The position numbers were made by a program, and so were the translations under genes. A model generated the notes under the pieces. It was not told the DNA's origin. It ran no database searches and saw only the letters and a program-made list of their open reading frames with translations. From Membranipora membranacea (taxonomy: Eukaryota > Bryozoa > Gymnolaemata > Cheilostomatida > Membraniporidae): a stretch of 64,000 nucleotides of DNA. The DNA lies in NCBI GenBank assembly GCA_914767715.1, contig OU612066.1:3787001-3851000 (forward strand), given 5' to 3'. Each line of letters begins with the position of its first letter. Position 1 is the first letter of the stretch. Of this stretch, positions 24,701 through 38,300 are shown piece after piece.

Positions 24701-27700
24701 GATGAACCAAACTTAGTCTATCGACGGACTGAAGCTCAGATGTATATAAGATACTTTGAAAGTGCCTGATAATGTTTTACAGATCAAAGTAACTATGGTA
24801 TACATGTGGAAATTGCTGCCAGCTTGCATCACGATCCCCTCACTATAAACAGAACGAAAGGTTCTACTATTGACAACAATATAGGCTTTTCAACGATCAC
24901 CCCACCCATTGCAGTTAACAGAACAAACTTTGTGCCTATCAGGCCTCAAAAAACACCAAATCAGATTGCTGAAGAAAAGAATGAAGAACGGCGGCACGGA
25001 TTCACACTTCAGACTGTGGTGAAGTCAGAGCCTTCGCCGTATTCTGCATTTGTCGTGAATGTGAAGAGGACAAATGAGGTGGTGTGTGATGTGTGTCCCT
25101 TCTGTCTCCATGTGATGGAAACTCCACCAGACAAGCAGAGACCTAAGCTTTGTGTGCAATGTAAATCCAAACTCCCAACCAAGTTTGGTATGTACCATTC
25201 CTCCTATGTATTCACCTGGCTACTGCGTTATTCACAAAATCATGCTTTTACTGTGACCACATTGTGAATGGTTGTATGCTTCTAAGTGTTATAACATTAA
25301 AACCATACACAAACCAAAACAGTGGTCTATGTCTACTGCAAGAAATGTGACATTTTGAAGTTGAAACTTGCAATCAACACAATATTCATGTGCTCCAATT
25401 GCATTAGGAGATCATCAGTACAATCATAATTCCTATTTGGTTTTTAGATAGAACAAACTTAACAGATAAAGATTTTCTAGGCTTGTACTCTTGTGATGTG
25501 TGCGCAGCCACATTTGGTGCCAGAGACAAACTTACACGACATATGAACACCGTTCATTCAGACGAGCGGCCCTATCAGTGTCTGGTCTGCCAGAAGACAT
25601 TTAAACTGAGCTATCAGTACAATAGACATATGAAGGTTACACATCCTGAGATCAAGAGCTGGTATCAGTGTGAACAATGTGACTATAGCTGTGATCAGAA
25701 GTCGAAGCTGAACGATCACCTGAAGCATATACACAGTGGAGACCCGAGTCTTATTCAGAGTTATGAATGTCAGTCATGTAATGAGCCTCGTTATATCCCA
25801 TATAATCAGCAGCCACCAGAGAAGTGTCCCAAGTGTCTGGATAGGCCGGTGGAGTTTGTACACAGGCTCAAGGCAGTCCTCAAGCAAGGTATATATATAT
25901 ATATATATATATGTATATACATATAAATGTATTGCATGTATTTGATATTTCAATCTACATTTGATGATTGTGTTATTGTTTGAACTTATAAATCAAGATG
26001 GATTACACATTCTTCAGGTCATGAAGATTAGTTACTGGTTGGGAAACATTCGCATCCATTACAGTCAGTTGATTAACTTTTGTCACTTACTCTCAATACC
26101 ACTAGTAATAACCAGTGCTGTGTCAAGGCTGTGCTCTATCATCAATTATTCATGGAATTTGATTTTTGTAGAACCCAACTTTCAACCGGAGGATGAAACG
26201 GGGAATACGTTTGAAGTTTCATGTCATTCACCGAATACGCCCACCAGTGAGTTACCTTCCCATGTAATATATGTAGATTAGACAAAAGATGGCATTAAAA
26301 TTCAGCCTAGCTGGGGGTTATTAGATGATATGCCATCCTTAATGGCAATTGAAACTAGCACAATTAAAATGCTCCCGAGTAAATCTAAATGTGAGCTTTT
26401 TTTGAGCTGGGCTGATCACATAACCTTCTAGGAAGGTATTACTCTGCCTGTAGGTAAATATGATTGGTCCATCAATACAAATGTATGCCATCTATATCTG
26501 CCGGAAATAACGTCCTGTCTCATAAATGCCATCTTATGCCCATTGCTAAACTTGTTCACTTTCTGCAGTCTATCTTTGTTTTGTTCACTTTCTTTAGTAT
26601 ATCTTTGTTTTGTTTTTGCAGGTCACCCAGATGTTGATTCTAATAATACACCATCTGAACAAATGCTACACGCTCTAAATCTCGAACCAAAGCCAAATCG
26701 TGCGTTAGCCAATTCTGCTACCCAGATGGCTATGGATGTTGACGAAGTTGATGCAACCGAGCAGAATATGAACATCGGTGATCAAACAACTCTGACCCAG
26801 GAGGCTGTGAATGACAGTCAGGATTCTACACCTGTGCAAACAGTTTCTATTCCTATATTACCTAATCAAGATACAGAAGGCACAGGTGGGTTCTAAACGC
26901 TTTGCATTAGAACTCCACATGTTCAACATTAGCTCTAACCAGTTACCACCTCTTTGTATATTCAAGGTTACCTGTATTATATCGCCTCTTTCATTAAATC
27001 TGCATCATTTTTTTCATCTGTGTTGTGTTATATCTAACATATCAATATAAATACTAGAGTTTATTGAACAATTGATCTGGATATGACCTGTATCTATCTT
27101 TCTTTTATTGTAGCAGTACCAGGGTCTACTCAAGAACCTTTAGTTCAGAAGATTTATTATCCTCAGGACTGGGCTGGCATGTCTAAAGCTGATATCTCAG
27201 GTGAGTCTATCAATAGGGAATACGATAGTCATGGATCTTACGGTGTGGTCATGGTGTTCAATTTTAAAAGGCTTGTTAAGTCACCGCTCTATTATGTGAT
27301 CAGACAAAGAAATTGCTGTATACCATGTATACCCGCAGACAAAGAAAGCTCTGTGTATATCTATGTATATCCATGTTTACCCAATGTATACCCATGTATA
27401 TCTGTTTATACACGTATATACCCTTGTATACCTGTCTATTCATATTATTTCCTAACTGCTATATAATAAGGCAGTATAGCTTTCTCTCGCAGCGTATTTT
27501 ATTATATTTATCATGTATTATATTTTATTGCGTTTCATTCTTATATTTAGACTGTGTAGAGAAGGATAACATGATAGCTACTACTGTACAGATGACTGGT
27601 AAACCAGTACCTGGTATGTTATAAATGTGTGTAACAAGTCAAAACAACAAACCTGTGGTTGAGCTTGTACTTATGATCAATATCAATGATACTCCCAACT

Positions 27701-28522
27701 GTCTGTATTATTCGCCCCCCCCCCCCCCCTTCATTCTGCTCTGTGATTGTATTAATATTTGAGACTTGGAGTTTTAGTCTAACTACTCACTTCCCACAAA
27801 TTTTCAGAAATGTTAGGGCTTCCTAGAAGTTGTCCATCCCTTGACATTAAGCAGATAACTCCTAATTCATGTGACGAAACCAAAATTTCTATGCTACATT
27901 GTCAGATGGAGAAACAATTCATCAGTGCGATGAGCCAAACTGTGGTGCTATATTCAATCAGCGTAATAAACTGGTACGTCATCAGAAAACGGTTCATTCT
28001 GAGGAGCGACCGTATCAGTGTGAAATGTGCGAAAAGACATTTAAACGTAATGATGGCCTCCTGGGCCATATAAGAGTCGTACATATGGGTCAGAAGTATT
28101 CGTACCGGTGTAAATTCTGCAGCGAAAGATTTCCACAGCAATCCATCCTCAATCAACATGTTAAAGCAATCCATTTCAATGACGTTAAAGCGGAAAACGG
28201 CAATGGCAGTATTACAAACGGCTTAGAGTCTCCCCATATGAACGGAGTCACTCCGCCGAAAGTAACAAAAAAGCCGCCTAAGAAAAGGAAGCGATATAAG
28301 TGTAATCAGTGTGGTGAGAGATTTTATAAGATCTCGATGCTAAATCAGCATAAGGATGAGTTACATATAGCAGGTGAGGAGACAGCGTCTAATGATGAAT
28401 CTGATACTGGAGACATTGCTGCCTCTGCTTCTGCTGCTGCTGATAAAACTATAGGTCAGCAGCTGGTCAGCCAGTCAGCTCAAAATGATGATCTCAATGG
28501 GATTTTATTGGATTCTCTATAA
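21796..28522 (+). CDS. zinc-ribbon and C2H2 zinc-finger protein, paralogue of the 1-9 kb gene (5' uncertain)
   Basis: Model: join(21796-21900, 22197-22304, 23929-24504, 24783-25187, 25448-25888, 26172-26246, 26622-26885, 27114-27200, 27551-27613, 27906-28522). All junctions are phase 1; 913 residues plus stop, first exon missing. Exon 23929 encodes a zinc ribbon (CDTC..CSNC, core DGAVPKFC) almost superimposable on that of the 1012 exon. Exon 24783 carries another ribbon (CPFC..CVQC). Exon 25448 has three C2H2 fingers plus a CQSC..CPKC pair, and the last exon has four more fingers (CDEPNC..., CEMC, CKFC, CNQC). Fingers are classical F/Y-x-C-x2-C...H-x3/4-H. IKIE and VKSE sumoylation-type motifs are present, and linkers are rich in Ser, Asn and acidic residues. 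Nuclear DNA-binding is inferred; no orthologue is recognised. A tandem acceptor TAGCAG (27111-27116) may add or drop one Ala. The exons at 21796 and 22197 rest on phase and splice sites alone. A possible extra mini-exon at 23841-23871 (YKCEIC) needs a weak GTTTGC donor. Confidence 0.75.
24594..24726. repeat. 117-nt imperfect hairpin in an intron, flanked by an 8-bp near-repeat
   Basis: The stem runs from GACTAG at 24602 to TTAGTC at 24718, with bulges and a 13-nt loop (24656-24668). The best-paired part joins GCCTGCATT with AATGCAGGC and TCCACTGG with CCAGTGGA. The flanks TATCAACG (24594-24601) and TATCGACG (24719-24726) differ at one base, suggesting an old insertion. Its bulged shape and intronic position also resemble a pre-miRNA. 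Both may be true, since some miRNAs arise from such elements. Confidence 0.55.
25889..25912. repeat. (TA)n microsatellite at a splice donor
   Basis: A TA dinucleotide run starts directly at the GT of the donor after the exon ending at 25888. Length variation would leave the exon intact but alter the extended donor sequence. Confidence 0.8.
27342..27440. repeat. degenerate TGTATACCCATG-type minisatellite in an intron
   Basis: Loosely repeated 12-mer words (ATGTATATC, GTATACCCATG, TGTATACC) fill this part of the intron between the exons ending at 27200 and starting at 27551. A homopolymer C tract of about 15 lies in the next intron near 27716-27730. Confidence 0.6.
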
Positions 28523-28841
28523 TGATGGAACTGACTATTTATTATTTATTCATAGTTGTTATTTTAACTCCCAAAAACCTTCCTAATTCTAGCAATGGTT
28601 GTGTTAAATTATAAAATCACCAATATAGCTATTAGTCTAAGTAGTCGAAATATAGTACATAAACATTCCCAATTTAAGAAAGGATTTTTGCACTGTGAAT
28701 TTTATTATTTCTGCATCTTTGAACATGTGTTGCCTTGTGAATGTTTTCACCATGTTAGCCTTCTTTTGCTACAAAGCTCATTTTGTAGATGTTTCACATT
28801 GAAAATCTTATCAAACAATGTACCTCAAGTCTTCCACTTTG

Positions 28842-28847
28842 AATAAA
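28842..28847 (+). terminator. polyadenylation signal AATAAA
   Basis: AATAAA about 320 bp after the TAA stop at 28520-28522 and before the next gene. It is a reasonable 3' end for the zinc-finger gene. Confidence 0.5.
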
Positions 28848-29327
28848 GAATAGATTAATATTTTGAAAACCTTCGAATGACCTGAAGATGGTGATAATAA
28901 TTATTATTGACTAGTTGAGGCAAATGGGACAGCTATCACCAGGCTTTCTATCTTGTTTTGATAGCAGTCACGTTTCATTTATTAGGCTTTAGTATTCATG
29001 TATGTTAACTCTGATTGTGTCTAATCACTGGCAATTTCATGTACGAGCACAGCTTGTCTCAGTATGGATATGTTGTGATGTGAACTTGATTAGCCATCTT
29101 TATTATCACTAAGGTAAGTTCTTATTCTTGCTAGTTTTCAAATGATGTTGCATTCATTAATCATTTAACCATGTTGACAAATTCAAAAAGACTTGTCATT
29201 TAAATATAATATATGCAAATATGCAAGCTATGGTGAGAACTGGATACTTGAATATTGCCTTCAGAACAGAAGCCTGCTCATATCTTTCTTTGTAGGCTCA
29301 TATTTGACTGTCAGAGTCAGCTGTAGT

Positions 29328-32300
29328 ATGGTTGATATGGAGTACAGAAGGAGAGACCAGTCCTCATACGTATTTATACTCTGTGTGGTGATCAGCTCTC
29401 TTTTTCACACAGCTTCAGGCGGTAAGCTTCAGTCACAGGTGTGAAATCTAAGTTAGGGCCAAGATGGGCCATGTCCAGTGTCGAAAACCACAAAGAAACT
29501 GCAGATATTTTCGTATTGTGGAAATGAAAAGCGGATAAATGATATTAATCATCAATATATGCTTTCCCTGTAATATTGGAGTACTCAGTTTTTTTGTTAA
29601 CCCAAGGTTATTTCAAACAACAGGAAAACTAGCTTGTGACAATCCCTCCAGCATTTGGGCTCAGAAATCCCATAGTGTCTCTCATATGGCCAACATTTGC
29701 AAAGATTTATTCTTGATCTACATGATGCTAGTTTTGTATTGAATATATGTAACCTGGTTATGCCAATAGGGGTCCGGGATATTAAGTTTGACTTTTCAAA
29801 TGAGTTTGATGCAAAGTCACTGCATAGCACAATATCTATAACATAAACAAAGACACCGCTAGGCAAATATTGGTACGTAACTTTGCAGGTATGGCGGGAA
29901 AACTAGTTCTAATTTACATCTTTGCACAACCTTTTTTTTTAACCGATTATAGTTTGATGAAAATCCTATTTCAACCTTGTGTATTATTTTTTCTATTTTA
30001 GTTGATTGCTCATCCAATGACGATGTGCATTATAGAACTATAGATGGCGCTGATCTGGATGATCTAGATGTTCCGGAAGATGATGAGCTCTTCTTTGTTG
30101 ACAATGAGTTCTTCTATGTTGTTTTTGATGATGGTGGTTTGGGTAACTATTATTCTATCGCCTATAGGAGCTGTGTAGAAGCTGGCAATTCTCTACCATG
30201 GGGTGACACGGTCAGTGACTTGCTCTATGTCGTGACGTATTATTGATTGATATTTGATATATATCTCTGACTAACCAGACACCAATATTCAGTAAAAACC
30301 AGCTGTTTAAGAGTTACCTTGTTGAATCCCATGACTGTGACCAGCCTGGTGAAATACTAAAATCTATTTCAGAAAATGAGGCAGTGTAGCGATACAGACT
30401 CTAAAATATATTATGATGATGATGGAGGAAATATGACTCGTTCTGTATGGAATCAATATTATCATCCATGTCTTGGTGGGTCATAACTATATGTACCATT
30501 CCTGATATATCTTTTCTCACTCGAGTCCATCTCGAAAATTATTAACTTGCTACTTTTGTGCTTCCAACTATAGCTTCATTTCATCAATGCTGTATCTACT
30601 TACCACCTATCCTTAGACATTTATCGAATGCCATGAACCGTAATCCTTTAAAAGGAGAAGGGGTTGGGCTCTATTTTTTATTTTTTAAACTGGAAATAAT
30701 GATTGCTAAATCTCAAAATTGGAAAGCCGGTATAAAAGGGTAAGCAAATTTAATGCACTCACCCATCCGCAACAAATTCGAGGTGACAAAATTTTCAAGA
30801 GCCATTCGTTCAAAATCCAAAGGCAACATGGACTAGGCTGTGAAGGGTGGGACTGGGCTGAGTTAAGCAAAAATAGACAACGGATTTGCTGGTCACCATT
30901 ATAATTATGATTAATTCCAGCATCTGCTGCTCCACATGCGGCCTTAAGGTCATACCTCACCAAAATCTTCTTTTGGGGACACAATCTAAATATTTAGATT
31001 CATGTAGAGGATAGCTACTGTGACCAATTATCATAATTTCATTATCTAGCAACTTATTGCCAGTATCAGTGTTGATACTTTCAATTATTGACACCTATTA
31101 ATTTACATTGACTATTATGATTGAATTTTTCTCAATCAAAAGTAGTTATATGAAAATAAATTGAGGATTTTACACTTGGAATGGAAAGTCAAGAAAATTG
31201 AACACATTGTTCTCAAGTTAGTACCCAGCTGAGGCACCATCTTCAATTAAGATATGGCTGCTGAGAAAAAAACTGATAACTGATGTCCTGAAGCACAGAT
31301 AATTAGTTTTATTACTGCATTGCAGGCACATATGCGTTACGTAAGTACTCAGATGGCTTGTGTCTGAATGATGGCTCTTCTGGAGGGCAAATAACTCTAA
31401 ATGAGAACTGTGAAGAGAGAGAGAGTGATGGAGAGCGGGAGCGCTATACTAAACTCGACTACTCTGACACTAAATTTGGTCTTCTTCAGCTTCATTCTAC
31501 TGTAAGTTGTAAAGTTAAGTCTTGCAAACTAATCATGTCTCTCTGTCTATGAGTGCATAATATGCTCCACTTGACATAGATATACATGAAGTATATGTCT
31601 TGCTATATACGCATGTACAATATGTACACATATCGTAATAATCATGTTCAGCCCGATGTGATCCTGTTTTAATTAAGACATGGATTTGAAGTTGATGGTC
31701 GGCTAGCCACTGGTCATCGATCTTTAGCTGTGTAAGTCTGTGATACTTTGACTGATTATGATTACTTTTATTTTCAGGCAGCAGTGCTGAACCCTGAAGA
31801 TTTGAGCCAAAGTATATCACTAGTTCAGCAGTCAACAATAAGCACTGCAGGAGTCAGTGACTGGCAGCTTTACCATTCTGAAGATAGGTGTATGTGTACG
31901 ACTGAGACAAACGACCTCTACCCCACCGAGAAATGGTGTCTAACCACTACTAATCATAGCAGTGTGGAAGTGATGGCCTTTGAGAAGGTGAATAAAACTG
32001 TTGATTGCTCTACAAAGTGGCTATACTACCCATGTAAGTATAGTTTACATAGTTTACATAGTTGTTTGGCTTGTGGATAAAGCTCTCAACTAGTTTAGCC
32101 CTGGCTGTAATCATTTTTTTAAGATCAATTCAATCGATTCAGATTAATAATTTGCACTCGTTTAACTTCCATCTTCTTTTTTTCCGCTTCCATTTAACTG
32201 CAGATATGGCCATGACCCATGAGTATAATTATATCAAGAACCATGGTGGGTAATATTGAACACAAAATAAAATCAAGAATATATAGATATTATCATATTA

Positions 32301-35300
32301 GTACAAAGGAAAATATTATTGTTATCATTTCACTGGTGATATCTTTGACAGGGCTGAACTCAAGATGCTACACTCAAGCAGACTGTGATTTTAAGACTGT
32401 TGATCAGTCAGCTGATATACGACAGCAGGTGAAATGTAGGATGCACAATACAAGCTTATGTGACACCTCAGATATGTCTCTCAACTGTGGCTGCCAAACA
32501 AGTAAGTAATCCTTCTCACTCAGTAGGAAAGCTAAAAGCTTTCAAATGGCTTTATTGTACAGAGGAGTGAAAACTGATTTGGTAAACTTCAGTTATTATT
32601 CTCGCATCCTCACTATATAGTCTCACAGCTTATGATCATCGAGGCTTGATGACTGGCAAGTGACCTTAAAAAGCTTACACTTTTAATCTAGTTTAAACTT
32701 TTTGAAACCATTATTTATCATCCACATCGATGACGAAGCCTACTCTGATATGGTATATATTTACAGTTGGTAACTGCACTACGACTCCACCGCCAGCCCA
32801 GGACAATGCTAAGCTTTCCACTATTGATAATACGGACCCCGCTGTTGTATATGTGGAGTATGAGTGTAATAAGGGCTATGTACCGGTATCCGACCCTGTG
32901 GTCGTGTGTACCAGGGGTGTATATAACAACACGGGGCTGACATGTGCTAAAAGGTGTGAGGTCACTGCTGGCCTGCTGCCGGGTGAGTTATGTCATATCT
33001 CACCAAATATGTTTGGGCTCTCTCAGTACTGTCCCTTTGTATCGTAACATCATCACCTTAATAAGAAGTGTATGGCCATTTTGCACGATTTAGGACCTTG
33101 CATCATAGAATTTGGATTAATCCAATGGTTACTACCGTAAGGTCGTGTAGTGTAGCCGTGGTTAATGTCCATGAGTGGTTAAAACTTAGTCAAGCATACC
33201 GCGGTTATAATAAGGACATTGTTTTCTAATTCTATAGGCAGGTGGCTAATGAGTCAACATACATACTAACTCAGTTGTAACAAGCTAGCAGCGACTGATA
33301 TCTCTTATTTTTATTAGCAATCTTCGACGTTAGAAGAAACATATAAAATTTTTGAGCTCAATGTATTGTCAATGTCAAGGTTGGTTGACTCGTTTCAGAA
33401 CTATCATTTGAGGCCACAGATAGTGAAAACTACCACACTGTTGGCTACATATTTGGTCCGGCCTAAAACCCCAAAATCCTCTAAGCCCTCAACTGCATCT
33501 GTTTTGCTGTTGTAACAGATGTCAGTCTTGATCGCCATCTCGTCAAACACCACAGCACAGTACCTATCTAAATCACTCATTGCTGCCACCTTGATTTTAA
33601 GCGTACTAAATACCTGCTCATGGAATCCAGGTGCCATTTGGAAACTTTGGAGCATGCGTTGCAGTGTGCGTATAGTAGGAAGACAGAGGAGGTGGGCTAG
33701 ATATTTGTATGCTTTCTGACTGTAGTAATACACCCTGAGGGCAATAATTTTGTCCTTTTTGGAGAATCGGTTTCCTTTTGACTTAGCAACAGATAGGACG
33801 AGCTGAGATTTTATGAGCTGTAATGTTGTTGATTGTACCATGCCCTCAATGATATCCATAGCTATATTTACCTTGGCTGCGTGTTTAGTTTTCTCAGATC
33901 GAGCTAATCTAAGCCTCGCCACGCTAGGAAGTAATTTAGATGTTTTTTATTTCTCTGCTGTTGCTTTTGAACTTTCCAGAGTTTTTTTTTGTAAATTTCT
34001 ATACTTAGCTACGGTTGGCGTTGAGGCTTCCTCACCAACTGGTGTGGAGCAGACACTTGTACTTGCTCCGTCATTCACACTGTGAGAACTATCATTGAGT
34101 TTTGAGACTTTTGGTTGAGGTTGTGGAATACTTCGATTTGGAAGTTTACGTTCGATTGCTATTCTTTCTGGTGGGTTTGGTACATCACGCAGTGTTGGTT
34201 TGGCAGACGGCCGTAGTTGTTTTTTTGTAACCGGGTCGAAGAATTCACTATCCTCGAGGTGATCCTGGCAAACCTTGCGATACCGAAGTTTTTCTAGCGG
34301 CAGTTTATCTAAGTTGGCAGTCCTCAGGTTTTGAATCCACACTTTACACCTATAAGGGGCAGGATGAATAAAATTAGTCTGCTTGCAAAAGGGAGTCTTG
34401 ATAAATCGAGCTGCTCAAAAAATATTTTTATAGTGGTATGAAAAATTTCTAGTTTTCCGTCTCAAGACATAAATTTTTTCCAATATTGGATAGTAATCCT
34501 GCATAGTGTGAAACATGCTGAATAGGATGATTATTAAAATAATATTCATTGCGTACCTTTCGGTTCCTCTAGATGATTTCAGATTTGGAAAGCTAAATAG
34601 TGATTTCTTCTTGGCTCTGGTATTATGTCAGTTTATCACGCAGCAGAACTCAACACCCATGATGCAAATTGGTCAACAAGAAAATTTTGAGTGAGGATAG
34701 GGCTGTTTTTGTGGTAATTTTTATATCATTTTCATGTTTTACCTCAAAAATTCTTGACCTTTTAACACCTTTCTGCAACATCTCATATATTTTTGTCCAT
34801 CTGTGATGACTGATGGTCACAGGAAGCAATTGAAGCCACACTAAGGGCCATGATAATCTTTGCTAAGGGCAATCTGTTATTGTGTACCTAATTTTACTCA
34901 TCTCACAGAGGAATGTTAGCCACTATATCACAAATATCTGCTAGATCCATTGACTCACAGCACCAATAAATGCCTAGACTGTGGTCCATATGTTCTGGTA
35001 ACACATGTAAAAAAAATCAAGAGAATTGCATGAACCATTCTCAGGCAAATCTGAAATAAGTAAGGCTATGTCTGCAGAAAGAAATCATTTCTATATTGTA
35101 ATCTTATCTAAACAGAGCAAGCGAGCACATCATCCTAAAATGACAAACACTCTTTTCACGCTTGAATTGCTGTGGACAGGGAATGCGTTGAGTGTCATGT
35201 CATAGTCATTGGCTAAAATCTTTGTTTTGTTTCCTAAATTAATCCAGGCCTGTTCACCAACATGCCGAGTGGTTACAATACGCGACCTTATGGTATAAAT

Positions 35301-38300
35301 AGGTGCCATCAAACTCTCAAACATGTTCTAATATCATTATGAGATAAACCTTAACTGTTTTTGAAGTTTTTGACATACAACAAGCAAAAACCCATTTTGT
35401 AGGTGTGAATATCACACAGGTAATAATATACTGGTTATGTTCAGTAATTACCTCTGCTATGTCATTATCTCAATCATCAACCTTTTCTCCAACTCAACTG
35501 ATAAAATTTATATGTTGATTTAACTTTTAGACAATACGGAGGTTGTATCTCGTGATGGACCAGCCTATGCCGACATTATCACTGTGGGTTGTAAGGACGG
35601 GTATGCTGCTTCTCAGACCATTAAATCATACACTTCATGTACTGACGGTATATACTCCTCAGTGTTAGATATTCAGTGCGAGCCTGTCTGTGAGGATCCA
35701 CCAAGCTACACTGATAAGGGCATACAAGTCAACAGAACTTATGGAGAGGTGAGGATAGCTTATCTGTGTTTATCTGATAATATAGATCAACATCAGAGCA
35801 TTGTTTCAAGGGTGTATGTGTGTTACTAGTTGGCAGTTCACTTATGTGACCAGTAATCGATTAACTGCTTCAGTCATTTTAAAAGTCTACATATTGTGAT
35901 AGGAAGTTTCAACCTTGGGATAGCCACCACATGGCATCATTATTTCTATATTTCAGTTTCTCATTTTCCTAAAGTCAAAGGGTGGTAGTGTTCAGTAACC
36001 AAGTTGAATGCTTTGTGACTTTACTTGACAGATGTACGACTTATCGGCGGTATATAGCTGTTCTAGTGATTACTATCATACGTCAATCAATGATGAAACA
36101 ATACTACAATGTCAGCATGGAGTGTTCACTTCCCTTGATAACCAATTAAACTGTTCTAAAAAGTGTGGTACTCCTCCTAGTGCAGAGAACGCCAAGATAA
36201 GCGACCTAACAGATTTGTATGCTAAGTACACATGTGATGAAGGGTATTTGGACGCTGATGGTGGGGCGATGTCATGTGTAAATGGCATGTGGCAGGAAAC
36301 TATAGGCATTTTGTGTCTATTGATATGTGACCTCGAGGATAAACCATCTGGAGTATACACTAAACCTTTAAATACCTCCTTAACTGAACAGGGTGAGGTG
36401 ATCGTAACCTACACCTGCTTAGATGATTATCACCCTGATGAAGGTTACACCAGCCCTCACTCACTCAGCTGTATCAATGATGTGTGGACCGCAGACACCG
36501 GTCCTCATAAAAGTCTAACTTGCTCACAGAACTGTCCAAGCCTGAGCACACCAGTAAGATCAGCTGTCACTCACAGTTCCTGGTATGAGATTATCTTCTC
36601 CTGTGACTCGGACTATGTCCACTCTGCTGGAAACATGACAATCAAATGTGAAAATGGATCCTGGATAGGGCAACTCCCGACATGCAGTAAGCTGTGCGAG
36701 GATCCTATAGCTGGCACTACCTCGACACACACTATTATGGGTCCTAGTTACGCTTGTGTGGTCACCTACACATGTGAAGATGGCACTCACCCTACCAAAG
36801 GCTACACAGACCCATACACCATCGTCTGCACAGATGGAGCTTATAACTCAACGCACTGGTTAGACTGTCAGTTGGACTGTCCTCTCTCTCCGCCTAGTAT
36901 AGCAGGTCTGGTGTGGACAGCGAATGTTTCCTCTGCTGCTGGAGTATGTGATAAGGGGTACACTCTGATAGGTCAGCCTGGCCTGGAATGTCAGTCTGGA
37001 GTGTGGACTGGAGATCTGCCTATCTGTGTTAAACATTGCTCCAATCAGAGAAAACTTGATATATCTAACGGACAGCTGGAAGTAAGCGGTGACTCATATA
37101 ACCAGACTCTCACTTATACATGTGATTCAGGGTAAGCACTAAGGATAAAAGGACCATTTTCATACCAAGAAGTCGTGAACCTTGAGTTCTGAAAATATAA
37201 CTGGATAGCATTGTAAAGAACAATATAACTTCAATGCTGAATATTGCTGTTCAAATGAAAGCTCCACATAAATACTAAAGGCAGTTACCGCACACTAGTC
37301 ATGTTTACTAAATCATAACTAGTGTGTGGTAACTGCCTTGGTATTTCTCTATGTGGTCTTTTATTGAAATATCATATTTTTTTTCTTCGTACATTACGTA
37401 CTCAAAAGCTTAAGATTTTCTTAACATCTTGTTGTCTTTTCGCTCTCTAGTTATGCACCATATAAAAACATATCAACAGCGATCTGCTACAACGATACGT
37501 TATCTGGAGAATCACCGGAGTGTGTAGAGCTGTGTCCAGATCCAGCTGATGTGACGTATAGAGACAGTGAAGTCATTAGTACAAGTGATCCTGGTTATAA
37601 CAGAACCTACACATATCGGTAATCAGAGCTAAACGCAGCATGTTATACTTACTATTATCTATTCACATTTTTTTTTATGTTAGCTTACACCATGAAATAG
37701 CTCCTGATATAAGGCGACTGTGCAGCAATCCTCGAGCTATAATCTCAACAAACAATACCTTCCAAATTTGAATTGAATTTCATTTAGTCCCCAGGTATAT
37801 TTTAACATAATTCAGAAGCCTCATAACACCACAATGCAATTATAATTATTTACCATGGTCTTAACTCCACGAAATGTTAAGGAATTATTTTTGAACTGGG
37901 AGTTATGCTCTTTATATGCAAGGGGAGGCGATTCTCCCAAGACCCAACTCACTACTCGCCATATTATAGAGCAGAGCTGTACCTTATTTATGAGATGACA
38001 ATGATGAGCAGTGTTATTGTTGCAGGTGTTCAGATGGATTTTACTCTGTACCAGATGAGTCTTACTCAATGACCTGCTTCAATGGGAGTTATGACTACAC
38101 ACTTGATTGCATCGATGAATGCTACCAGATGACTACTGATAATTTGAATACTGATTCACACCAAGTTGTTAACAGCATAGTTACTGAGGGTGGTGTCATC
38201 ATGGTGAACCTTAGCTGCACAGACGGTTTCGCTATGGACCAAGCTGATGTAATGGTTCCTTGTGAAGCCGGAACTCTTCAATCTGACCTTCTCCCAATCT

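Noticed and set aside
27810-27905. Upstream extension of the last zinc-finger exon from the acceptor at 27807
   Set aside because: Its frame differs from the finger frame; the acceptor at 27903-27905 restores phase 1 and gives the continuous finger sequence.
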